A DNA stretch of 64,000 bases. It comes from UBA8231 sp036011085 (GTDB lineage Bacteria > Latescibacterota > UBA2968 > UBA8231). Within the stretch, counting starts at the first letter, position 1; every line of letters starts with the position of its first letter. Of the stretch, positions 34,901-42,054 are shown in pieces. The position numbers were made by a program, and so were the translations under genes. The notes below the pieces were generated by a model. The model searched no databases. It was not told the origin of the DNA and saw only the letters and a program-made list of their open reading frames with translations. Location of the stretch: contig DASCMS010000044.1 in NCBI GenBank assembly GCA_036011085.1, forward strand, positions 124,001 to 188,000, in the 5' to 3' direction.

Positions 34901-35062
34901 CTGACGCGGACGGAGAAGATCCCCGATTTCATCCGACCCGTCGTCATGCGTGAGATCGAGCGCCACGTGAAGGAGTCGGGAGCGGAACACGTTACGGGTG
35001 AAGCCATGGCCCGCTTCCTGGAAACACTGTCCGGCGACGGCCAATTCCACAGGACCACCTGA
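31943..35062 (+). CDS. Multidomain protein: tandem universal stress domains, rubredoxin-like knuckle and six PCP_red-like repeats
   Basis: A 1039-residue cytoplasmic protein (no signal; ATG 31943). Visible order: unknown N-terminal region 1-240 with several Cys; PCP_red-like unit at Trp245; two USP domains at about 305-465 and 487-645 (VDGSELSSAAMDLA and CLDGSTRSWGALMRG); PCP_red unit at Trp654; a rubredoxin-like zinc/iron site Cys731, Cys734, Cys746, Cys749; four more PCP_red units at Trp780, Trp834, Trp921 and Trp982. Each unit has the W-(T/S/D)-x-E-A-x...(I/V)P...(F/V) pattern. The preceding radical SAM protein ends in the same unit. I know of no characterised protein with this build. It may be a scaffold or maturation factor for the cytochrome/NXR system. 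Confidence 0.8.
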   Translation: MSAGNPKQKIVLGERDMAVELATGTRQLPVASLPDKCIDWIEQGRRGMYNRLLQKEAPEFFSAHLPVVITQAKEGEFPFNCSNKGIGYVPRQERLSEYIDLFQETLHNTRGKPWQESMAARIEAMSQFYFDRDAVDYRAMTGLEIFARQTYQNLEQTPLAALHFTGCAPEYMSFQLNCAVEVIAEDDPRHTFVLLARTMFEYDDFHIVQPQYPFAYIFWISEVVDKTPRQVPTEKEVSVHGGMRWSPEASQAVERAPGMIQQFIREQIEQYAADKGVEEIGLQLVQEARQVLQGGEERDAIGPYGKIFAAVDGSELSSAAMDLAVRIGKGNGSELYGCHVYAAKLHDQRFRAMEGGLPEKYQEEEELEKQRDVHDSLITQGLELITDSYLEHMSGLCQQAELPFTGISLEGRNWQALVEDIEAHDYDLIALGAFGIGRVSRSLLGTVSERVLRRVRRDVLLCKRSEGEEEGASEPPGSDKIVVCLDGSTRSWGALMRGIQLSRTFGKQLIAVSAFDPYFHYTMFNSLNEVLTDKAREVFKFEEQEKLHEDIIDSGLAKIYQSHLQIAEKVAADEGVELETHLLDGKAFDKILEFVQNTSPWLLVVGRIGIHSDEEMDIGGNTENLCRLAPCNLLVVDSQYKPSVEYQAEATVTWTKEARAKMEIVPPMAQGVAMQAVQNYCLAEGHTIVTGSVLNAAIRDILPPEAIKRMGISFEDEDRESQEKIALSFSCPACGHVHHGSRPQACPICDREGSEFKLSESRKVEDGVVLDALGERQLVWDPACLAELDAVEDEVQRRQIRTQLEKRALTRRVTTVTLEMFREAAGLAPPEPVWTDEATTRLERVPEGFMRRAAQDTVEAYARDNGFLEITLEVAEGGMGKAREKMAAAMRGDKTEAHGRRGSGVVEGDAPGESAAQAFDWDAEALAKIERVPPGFMRTMTRSRIEEWARQHGYERITLQVVEEKYANWGEGSDRVERELEWSQEALTRTEKIPDFIRPVVMREIERHVKESGAEHVTGEAMARFLETLSGDGQFHRTT

Positions 35063-35859
35063 TGTCCTTTGAGAAGTGGGCTCCCATCCTGGTGGTCGTG
35101 CTGGCCAATGTATGGGTCGTCTTCGCCGCACACACGCATTCGCAGTCGGCCATCGACGGGCTCAATGATCGCCTCGCCGAACGACAGGTGGCCGAACAGG
35201 CGGCTCGGACAGAGGAGCAGGCGCGAGTACTGGCACGGTACGAGGAGCGAGTCTACGCGCGCCAGGTTGCGGCACGGGAGGCCGTTCTGGCCGCCCTGCC
35301 CGGTGATCCCGAACAGGGCAAGACGATCTTCATGGTCTGCGGCGCCTGCCATGGACTGCAGGCCGAGGGCAGGCGCGCCTTCAATACACCCCGTCTGTCA
35401 GGGCAGGCGCCGTGGTACCTGCGCCGGCAGCTGCTCAAGTTCAGAGCCGGCGTACGTGGCGCCCATCCCCAGGACCTGACGGGGATGCAGATGGCGCCCA
35501 TGGCAATGATGCTGTCCACCGAAGGCAAGGTCGACGACGTGGTGGCCTATATCGCCCGCCTCGATCCGGGCGTGCCGGCTGACATGGGCGAGGGGGATTC
35601 AGGCAGAGGCGAGGCGCACTACACCGTCTGTGTGGCCTGCCACGGCCGCGACGGAGAAGGCATCGAACAGCAGAGGGCGCCCATGCTGTCGGGGCAGCAT
35701 GCCTGGTATCTGGCCAGGCAACTGAGGAACTACCGCGAGGGGCTGCGTGGGTACCACGAGGAGGACGCGGAGGGCAAGCTGATGGTACCTCTGGCGCAGT
35801 TGCTGCAGGATGATGAGGCGATCGATGACGTCGTCGCCTTCATCCGTTCATTGGACTAG
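35062..35859 (+). CDS. Membrane-anchored cytochrome c4-like di-haem protein
   Basis: A 265-residue protein whose ATG overlaps the previous stop (TGATG). An N-terminal helix (about residues 7-23) anchors it; a charged Ala/Glu/Arg-rich coiled coil (about 30-75) precedes two c domains with CGACH and CVACH, each followed by the c4-type LSGQxxWYLxRQL segment. This is the last gene of cluster II; its end overlaps by 20 bases the convergent epimerase gene. The family commonly carries electrons to terminal oxidases, so it may be the exit carrier of the chain. Confidence 0.88.
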   Translation: MSFEKWAPILVVVLANVWVVFAAHTHSQSAIDGLNDRLAERQVAEQAARTEEQARVLARYEERVYARQVAAREAVLAALPGDPEQGKTIFMVCGACHGLQAEGRRAFNTPRLSGQAPWYLRRQLLKFRAGVRGAHPQDLTGMQMAPMAMMLSTEGKVDDVVAYIARLDPGVPADMGEGDSGRGEAHYTVCVACHGRDGEGIEQQRAPMLSGQHAWYLARQLRNYREGLRGYHEEDAEGKLMVPLAQLLQDDEAIDDVVAFIRSLD

Positions 35860-36583
35860 CCCCGACTTGCCACCACCTTTCCAGCTTGTCCTGCGGTGCC
35901 CATCCCAGCAGCCGCTGCGCCTTGCCGCTGAGGCACTGCTGCTGGGGCAGGTCGACGGTGAGGAAGAACGCCTCACAGCGTGAGGGCAATCGCGCCGGAT
36001 CCACTTCCAGTGCACAACGGATCGCCCGCGCGGCATCGGCGTAGGTGACGGCGAAGGGATTCATCTCACCGCGCCATCCGGGAGGCGGTTCGGCGTCAAT
36101 AAAGCTGGACACGATCATCGTTATCACATGAATCGGATACCCCTCGGAGAAGATGCGGCAGAGCTCCTGTCCCAGGGACTTGCTCACAGCGTACAGCCCC
36201 GTTCCAGGATGAGGTGGGATCTCCTCGTGCAGGGCAAAGTCGGTGCGAAGGTAGGCAGGCCCCGCCAGCGTGAACCGTGGGCCGGTGTTGACGAAGCGCT
36301 CATGGCCGAGCTCGACGGCCGCCGTCAGGGCGTTGCCCGTGCCCAGGGTGTTCACGTCGAAGGCGCGCCGACGGTGCGTGCGTGACACCGAACAGTTGAT
36401 GATGACATCGGTGTTGCAGGCGGCGGCGCGAACCTGCCCGAGGTCGGCTACGTCCACCTGATGTGTCTCGTGGTCTGATTCGATGGGGACCACGTCTGTG
36501 AGGACGATTTCATGATCGGCCTCGAGTTCGGCCACTACGTGCGGGCCGAGATAGCCGCTTCCCCCTAGAATCAGGACGCGCAT
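35840..36583 (-). CDS. NAD(P)-dependent epimerase/dehydratase-like protein
   Basis: A 247-residue short-chain extended Rossmann protein. ATG at 36583 is used because it directly begins the nucleotide-binding strand (MRVLILGGSGYLG), an upstream extension being basic and unlike the family. GxxGxxG is present and the Tyr-x3-Lys catalytic pair reads YAVSKSLGQE. It is short for the family (usually about 300), with a reduced C-terminal domain. It lies 8 bases downstream of the GH4 gene, suggesting a shared carbohydrate operon. Specific substrate not evident. Confidence 0.85.
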   Translation of the reverse strand: MRVLILGGSGYLGPHVVAELEADHEIVLTDVVPIESDHETHQVDVADLGQVRAAACNTDVIINCSVSRTHRRRAFDVNTLGTGNALTAAVELGHERFVNTGPRFTLAGPAYLRTDFALHEEIPPHPGTGLYAVSKSLGQELCRIFSEGYPIHVITMIVSSFIDAEPPPGWRGEMNPFAVTYADAARAIRCALEVDPARLPSRCEAFFLTVDLPQQQCLSGKAQRLLGWAPQDKLERWWQVGASPMNG

Positions 36584-36590
36584 CGGTCGA

Positions 36591-38135
36591 TCACCCGGCG
36601 GCGGATCGGCCTTTGGGTACGGTCTTGCCGAGGAGGTTGCCTTTGTCCGCTGCGGCGGCATTGCTGCGGGCGGCAGCGCGATCCCGGCGCATCTGGGCGG
36701 TGGTCTTCGTCTGCAACCGGGCGGCGCCCTTCGTCTTTCTCGTGCCGAGAGGCTTCGCCGCAGCCAGGCGCTTCCTGGCTGCGGGGATGGATTTGCCGTA
36801 CTGGGGCAGCCACTTCGACTGGGCGACGAGCATCTCGTCCGTCATCTGCCAGATCTCGTGCGGGTCGCAGACGGCGCCGGTGAGGGGATCCAGCATCATC
36901 GCCTGCCGAAGCAGATCCACGTCCCCGTGTACGGCGGCCTCGACGGCCAGGTGCTGTACGTGGACCGAGGTGGAGCAGATGGCAGCGCAGGCCAGCGGCA
37001 GGTCACCGACCCGGGGGATGGAGAGCCCGTTGCGGTCGACGTAACCCGGCACCTCGACGACGGCATCCCGCGGCAGGTTGGTGATACAGCCGTCGTTGAC
37101 AACGTTGAAGTGACCGCGATAGACTCGCCCCGTCTCGCGCGCCTCGATGATCCAGCTGCCGTGCTCCTCGGAGCGGCTTTCGTAGGTGAACTGGGGCGGC
37201 TCCTGCTTCATCCAGTTGGGGGAATCGGTTTCGAACCAGTTGCGGCCCTCGGTACATACACGCAGGTAACCGCCGGTCTCGCCGTGGATCCAGCTCGATA
37301 GGTCGATCCATCTGCGGATCTGCCTCGTCCGTTTGCGATACCATGGCACATACTCCGATACATGACCGTTCGACTCGGTCGTGTAGTAGCCGAAACGGCG
37401 CAACATGTCGATGCGCACCTTCTCCGTCCTGCTGAAGACGGGGTGCTGCTCGAAGCCCTCCAGCAGGCGGCCCGTCCAGTCCTGCCCCAGGTACAAAACC
37501 TGCACGTACCACGTCTGATGGTTGATACCGGCACAGATGATGTCCACATCCTTCTTCGTCACCGGCCGCTTCACGAGCTGTTCGATCACCTGGCAGATCT
37601 GTGCGTGTCCCCCCTGCACGCCATGGCACAGACCGATGGTATCGATGCCCCCGTACTCAATCGCCGCCCAGGTGTTCATGGCCATGGGGTTGGCGTAATT
37701 GAGGAAGAGCACGTCGTCAGCGGCGACTGCCGCCATGTCGTCACAGAAAGCGAGAACCTGCGGGATGTTGCGCTGGCCGTACATGATGCCACCGGCGCAA
37801 AGCGTATCACCCACACACTGATCGATCCCGTACTTGAGGGGTATATCGATATCTCTCTGGAAGGCCTCGAGGCCGCCGATGCGGGTGGTGTTGAGCACGT
37901 AGTCAGAACCCTCGAGGGCCCGGCGCCGGTTCGTGGAGGTGGTCAACTTCGCCGGCAGTCGGTTGGCCTTGATATCGCGGCGCGCCAGCCGGGCGATCAT
38001 GTCGAGGTTGCGGCGGTTGATATCGTGGAAGGCGAACTCGGTGTCGGCCAGTTCGGGCACCGACAGGATGTCCCGCATGAGGCGGAGGGTGAAACCGATG
38101 CTGCCGGCGCCGATGACGGCGACCTTGATGGGCAT
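36591..38135 (-). CDS. Glycoside hydrolase family 4 protein with unusual basic C-terminal tail
   Basis: A 514-residue enzyme of the NAD- and Mn-dependent GH4 family (alpha-galactosidase/alpha-glucuronidase/6-phospho-glycosidase group). An N-terminal Rossmann motif GAGSIGFT, the metal ligand Cys in LCHGVQGGH and His in GINHQTW are present, as is the NYANPM segment. From about residue 455 the protein continues with a roughly 60-residue Lys/Arg/Ala-rich tail not part of the family fold. Neighbouring epimerase and uncharacterised secreted genes suggest sugar catabolism; exact sugar not predictable. Confidence 0.9.
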   Translation of the reverse strand: MPIKVAVIGAGSIGFTLRLMRDILSVPELADTEFAFHDINRRNLDMIARLARRDIKANRLPAKLTTSTNRRRALEGSDYVLNTTRIGGLEAFQRDIDIPLKYGIDQCVGDTLCAGGIMYGQRNIPQVLAFCDDMAAVAADDVLFLNYANPMAMNTWAAIEYGGIDTIGLCHGVQGGHAQICQVIEQLVKRPVTKKDVDIICAGINHQTWYVQVLYLGQDWTGRLLEGFEQHPVFSRTEKVRIDMLRRFGYYTTESNGHVSEYVPWYRKRTRQIRRWIDLSSWIHGETGGYLRVCTEGRNWFETDSPNWMKQEPPQFTYESRSEEHGSWIIEARETGRVYRGHFNVVNDGCITNLPRDAVVEVPGYVDRNGLSIPRVGDLPLACAAICSTSVHVQHLAVEAAVHGDVDLLRQAMMLDPLTGAVCDPHEIWQMTDEMLVAQSKWLPQYGKSIPAARKRLAAAKPLGTRKTKGAARLQTKTTAQMRRDRAAARSNAAAADKGNLLGKTVPKGRSAAG

Positions 38136-38144
38136 GTGGGGTAC

Positions 38145-38957
38145 CTACCTTTCGACGCGTTTCGTCAGGCCACCCTCCTGCGTGAGGGCGAAGATGATCG
38201 TGTTGATGCCGAACTGGAGGTGGCGCGTGACATCCGTCTGGCTGTTGCCGCCGAGGACGTGCTGCAGTCCCTGATAGGAGATGACGGCCAGCAGCCGGCC
38301 GTCCACACGCACGCCGATCAGATAGTCGAGACGACGCCCGCCGGGCTTCGGCGGCAGTGGGGGATGATCGAAGTCGAAGTAGCTGTGGTAGATCGGATGG
38401 TCCGCACGCAGCCGGCGAAACTTCGCCCGCTTGCCGGCGGTGGCCAGCGATTTCTCGATGAGAGTGCGGGCGAAGACGTCGGCCTCGCCGCCGATGTCGA
38501 CACCGCCGTCGGCCAGCACGAAGCCACCCCCCGTCATGTAGCGGCCGAGGCTGCGCAGGTCACTGCCGGTAAACTGATAGCGCTCTACGGCGAGGAATAT
38601 CCACGGCGAGCGCAGAAGATCCCGCGAGCTGTAGGTGACCCGCCTGGCCGCCCTGACCTCCAGAGGCGTCAGTTCGTTCAGGCCCTCGATCAGAGACCCT
38701 ACGGCCCAGGACGTGCTTGCGGTGCTCACCCCGGCGACCTCGGCCAGGCGCACCTGACCCAGCAGGTTGTGGCGATCCGTCGAGTCGACGACGACGACGT
38801 TGCCAACCTTCGCCAGTGTGTCAGCACTCAACGCCAGTCGCCACTCGGGGATCTGCGATTCGGAGACAACCGGGGCGGTGTCCTGCGCTGGGGATCGGCC
38901 CGGGATGAGAGCCATCACCAGTGCCACCAGCTGCAGGCACGCGCGACGGGTGATCAT
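38145..38957 (-). CDS. Secreted DUF4159-like protein
   Basis: A 270-residue protein. ATG at 38957 gives a signal peptide with a twin-Arg start (ITRRACLQLVALVMALIPG), whereas the longer frame has no sensible N terminus. The mature part fits DUF4159, an alpha/beta domain common in TonB-rich and planctomycete-type genomes (YMTGGGFVLADGG, HPIYHSYFDF, GLQHVLGG-like segments). Function unknown. It sits 9 bases before the GH4 gene and 4 bases after the preceding gene, so it is part of one operon. Confidence 0.7.
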   Translation of the reverse strand: MITRRACLQLVALVMALIPGRSPAQDTAPVVSESQIPEWRLALSADTLAKVGNVVVVDSTDRHNLLGQVRLAEVAGVSTASTSWAVGSLIEGLNELTPLEVRAARRVTYSSRDLLRSPWIFLAVERYQFTGSDLRSLGRYMTGGGFVLADGGVDIGGEADVFARTLIEKSLATAGKRAKFRRLRADHPIYHSYFDFDHPPLPPKPGGRRLDYLIGVRVDGRLLAVISYQGLQHVLGGNSQTDVTRHLQFGINTIIFALTQEGGLTKRVER

Positions 38958-38961
38958 GCTC

Positions 38962-40272
38962 TCAATCCTCGTTCGCAGGTTGACGCTGACCGGAGTAGCG
39001 GTTCGACGGATCCTCCCCGCCGGGAAACCAGCCACCGGGCCGCTCCTGCCAGGGGGTGCCACACAGTGACGACAGCACCCGCCACTCACTGGCGCGCAGA
39101 TGAGGATCGGGGTGAAACAGGAAGCGGGTCATGCCAGCGTCCCGCGCTGAGGCCAGAATGCCGTGCAGGTCGCGGCTCGTCATGGAATCCCCGGCATGCG
39201 GTGCGCGTCCGGTGGAGACCCAGAAGATGAGGCGCTCGGCATCGTCACCGACGGCGGCCAGGGCGCGGCGCGTCTCGCCGGCCACCACGTCGTCGTAGAA
39301 CTCCTGGGGAAAGCCGAGCTCCAGGTCGAGAAGGCAGTGGACCCCCGGCAGGCGAAGACCGAATAGGTTTTCGACGACGAGCAGGGCGTCCGCTTCGGTG
39401 AGGCCCGCATTCCAACGACACAGCCGCTGCACCCAGCGGGCGACGGTGCCGTAGAGGCCATCGAAGCCGCGATGCCAGTAGTAGTGCTTGGGGAACAGCA
39501 GATCGAAAGGGCCGGCCGCCATCAGCTGATAGTCCTGGCCGGTGAGCGGCGAGAAGGTGGCCGTACGGGGAATGCCGCCCAGCTGCATGGGACGATCCAC
39601 CCCGTCGACGGCATCCCGCGCCTCCTGCCAGCGGTGCTGCGATGCCAGGCGACGCTGGCGCAGCCAGTAGAGGCCGTCTTCATCGACGTCGAACAAGGTC
39701 AGGCCACCGAATGTGCCCCCCGGTGCCAGGTAGCGGACACGCTGCGGCGTCAGCTCTTGGAAGCTCTGCCGCAGGGAGGTGATGCCGCGACCGATGCGGT
39801 CCAGATCGGCACCGATGGAGCGATAGAGGCCGTCCTCACCGGGCCGGATCTCGAACAGCTCGCCCCCGTGATGGAAGGCCAGCTCATAGTGGTTTTCGCC
39901 AGGACCGTCGACGATGAACCCACTCACCTGAGGAAAAGCGTTGGCCAGATCCTGCAGTGTGGCCGGCGTCATGGGCGCGCCGAAGATCATCACCTGCCAG
40001 CCGCGATCGGCGGCACTGTCCAGCATCTGCCGCAGTCGGGCCTCGCGCTCCGCATCACGCGGACCCTCCGGCGGGGTCTCACCGTGAGCGGCATAGACGG
40101 CCGGGTCGGGGGTCCAGGCGGAAACACTGCTGCCGTCGGGAAGAGTGAACCTCATATAGCCGACGACGATGCCGCGCACACCCGCCTCGTGCCAGGCGTC
40201 GAAGCGCTCCTGGTGCCCGTCGATCCAGTGATCGAAGGGGGCCATGCTGTGCGTAAAGATCCAGAAGTTCAT
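38962..40272 (-). CDS. Uncharacterised TIM-barrel-like protein
   Basis: A 436-residue protein without signal peptide, beginning MNFWIFTHSMAPFDHWIDGH. Regular alternation of hydrophobic strands and helices (VRGIVVGYMRF, WQVMIFGAPMTP, FIVDGPGENHYEL, RLIFWVSTGRAP, TRFLFHPDPH) suggests a TIM barrel of the glycosidase-like kind, and conserved-looking acidic and aromatic residues at strand ends would fit a sugar-binding site. I do not recognise the family. It lies in the sugar-metabolism operon between a hydrolase and a DUF4159 protein. Confidence 0.6.
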   Translation of the reverse strand: MNFWIFTHSMAPFDHWIDGHQERFDAWHEAGVRGIVVGYMRFTLPDGSSVSAWTPDPAVYAAHGETPPEGPRDAEREARLRQMLDSAADRGWQVMIFGAPMTPATLQDLANAFPQVSGFIVDGPGENHYELAFHHGGELFEIRPGEDGLYRSIGADLDRIGRGITSLRQSFQELTPQRVRYLAPGGTFGGLTLFDVDEDGLYWLRQRRLASQHRWQEARDAVDGVDRPMQLGGIPRTATFSPLTGQDYQLMAAGPFDLLFPKHYYWHRGFDGLYGTVARWVQRLCRWNAGLTEADALLVVENLFGLRLPGVHCLLDLELGFPQEFYDDVVAGETRRALAAVGDDAERLIFWVSTGRAPHAGDSMTSRDLHGILASARDAGMTRFLFHPDPHLRASEWRVLSSLCGTPWQERPGGWFPGGEDPSNRYSGQRQPANED

Positions 40273-40288
40273 GGTGGGTGTCCCGGTT

Positions 40289-41173
40289 TCAGGTCAGGTA
40301 CGTGCGGAACCAGCCGATCGTGCGGTCCCACGCCAGATCGGCGGCGGCCTCGACGTATCGAGGCGTCGAGTTGTTGTGGAAACCGTGACCGGTACCGGGA
40401 TACGTGTGCATCTCGAAGGGCAGGGCCGCCGCCTTCAGCGCCGCCTCATACGCCTCACGGGTGGCGTTGACACGTTTGTCGTTCTCGGCGTAGTGGATCT
40501 GCATGGCGGCTCTGATCCTGGGCACGGCCGACGGGTCGGGGCCGCTGCCGTAGAAGGGAGCCCCCGCCTGCAGATCCTCTCCCAGCGTCACGGCGAGAAA
40601 GTTCGTCGTGCTGCCACCCCAGCAGAAGCCGGTAGCGCCGAGTTTTCCGGTAGAGGACCCATGTGCCTTGAGCCATCTGGCGCTGTTGACGATGTCCTGA
40701 CGCAGCTTGTCGCGATCCAGGCTGCGCTGCATGGCGCGACCGTCATCGTCGTTGCCAGGGTAGCCGCCAGCGGGTGACAGTCCGTCAGGTGCCAGCGCCA
40801 GGAAGCCCGCCGCCGCAGCCCGGCGCGCTACATCCTTCACATATGGATTGAGGCCACGGTTCTCATGGATGACGAGGACCGCGGGGAAGGGACCCTCGCC
40901 GGTGGTGGGATGAACGAGATAGCCACGCATGCTTCCGGAGTTGCCGCCGGGTGACTCGTAGTCGACCCAGGTGGCATTGATCCGCTCGTCGGTGAAGGAG
41001 ACCGTCAGGGCTTCGGCGTAGCGGGGCAGCAGACTCTCGGCCAGCGCCAGGCCGGAAACGCCGCCAATGGTGATGGCTGTGGCGCGGCTGAAGAATTCCC
41101 GGCGCTCGATATGGCCATGGCAGTAGTCGTCGTAGAGGTCGTAGACCTGCTGTTCTTCGGGTGGGCGAGTCAT
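40289..41173 (-). CDS. Dienelactone hydrolase family protein, probably exported
   Basis: A 294-residue alpha/beta hydrolase. ATG at 41173 has AAGGAGA upstream. Residues about 24-46 resemble a weak Tat signal (ERREFFSRATAITIGG). Triad candidates are Cys184 (GFCWGG nucleophile elbow), Asp232 (ENDKRV) and His263 (GTGHGFHN), typical of the DLH family, which cleaves cyclic or ester bonds in degradation pathways. It is 16 bases from the next gene in the operon. Substrate unknown. Confidence 0.9.
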   Translation of the reverse strand: MTRPPEEQQVYDLYDDYCHGHIERREFFSRATAITIGGVSGLALAESLLPRYAEALTVSFTDERINATWVDYESPGGNSGSMRGYLVHPTTGEGPFPAVLVIHENRGLNPYVKDVARRAAAAGFLALAPDGLSPAGGYPGNDDDGRAMQRSLDRDKLRQDIVNSARWLKAHGSSTGKLGATGFCWGGSTTNFLAVTLGEDLQAGAPFYGSGPDPSAVPRIRAAMQIHYAENDKRVNATREAYEAALKAAALPFEMHTYPGTGHGFHNNSTPRYVEAAADLAWDRTIGWFRTYLT

Positions 41174-41245
41174 GGACCTGTCTCCTTGCGGGGCGGGGGT
41201 GCACCGGGCGGACAGGACCAAGGCTAGTGCCTGAGGGGGTGGCGC

Positions 41246-41968
41246 TCAAGAGGTCGCGGGTGACGCCAGCCCCCAACGTGCGATCAACGCATGCGCGACA
41301 TAGCTGAAGTCGCCCCAGCTGCCGTCGGTTTCTTGTCGCGCCGCAAAGGCGTCACAGAAACGGGCACGCATGCTTTCGGCCACGGGATGGGCCATGCAGC
41401 CGATGGCGTGCATCAGGCAGAAGGGTTCGCGATCCTGGAACCGGGCGTCGTCGTCGAGGTGGGACTCGATGTGCTCCAACTGCGTCGTGATCGCGGCCGA
41501 GGAATCCAGCTGCTCACGACCGAGCCAGAGAATCCGCAGCCACAATGCCGGCGTCCACGGACACCAGCCTTCGTTGTTCCAGTTCTGCAGCAGTCCGTGG
41601 ATCTCGGCCAGCGTCGGGGCGAGGATCTCGGGGTCCTGATCTTCCATGACGAGGCCGGCATAGAGCTCGTAGTGGCCGATCTTGCCCCTGGACTTCCACT
41701 GATCGGCGATGATCCTGCCGAAAGCGCGGCGCAGGTCAGGGAACAGGCGCACGAGAGCCTCGCCGTAGCTCTTCTGGAATGGCTGGTGATGAGGAGTGCC
41801 CTTGGACCGGATGTAGGAGACGAGCCCCGTCGTCAGGCGCTGCAACTCGTCGTCGTCCCCGCTCGCCGGAGGCCGACCCAGGTGGCGCCGCACAAGGGCT
41901 GCCTGGGGACTGCCGCTCGTATCCAGCCAGATACCCGGGTCCCTGTGCCACATCAACGCTGTCGTCAT
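41246..41968 (-). CDS. Conserved hypothetical helical protein
   Basis: A 240-residue protein starting at ATG 41968 behind a GGAGG. Mostly helical with Trp-rich segments (NWNNEGWCPWTP, GSWGDFSYVAHALIARWGLA); the latter resembles repeats of alpha/alpha-barrel proteins such as terpene-cyclase-like folds, but the match is weak. No signal peptide or metal motif is clear. I do not recognise it. It precedes the DLH gene by 72 bases on the same strand. Confidence 0.55.
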   Translation of the reverse strand: MTTALMWHRDPGIWLDTSGSPQAALVRRHLGRPPASGDDDELQRLTTGLVSYIRSKGTPHHQPFQKSYGEALVRLFPDLRRAFGRIIADQWKSRGKIGHYELYAGLVMEDQDPEILAPTLAEIHGLLQNWNNEGWCPWTPALWLRILWLGREQLDSSAAITTQLEHIESHLDDDARFQDREPFCLMHAIGCMAHPVAESMRARFCDAFAARQETDGSWGDFSYVAHALIARWGLASPATS

Positions 41969-42054
41969 CGCCGCCTCCTTCGTCACACCTGATAAGGACG
42001 TACGTACCGCAGCTTCGAGCAGTCTCGCAACAGGCTTCTGCGATGATGAGCGCG

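Noticed and set aside
32690..35131. 813-codon open frame on the minus strand
   Set aside because: Antisense shadow of the USP/PCP_red gene in GC-rich sequence; no recognisable protein.
37362..39230. 622-codon open frame on the plus strand
   Set aside because: Runs across three minus-strand genes with good family matches; no ribosome site or domain.
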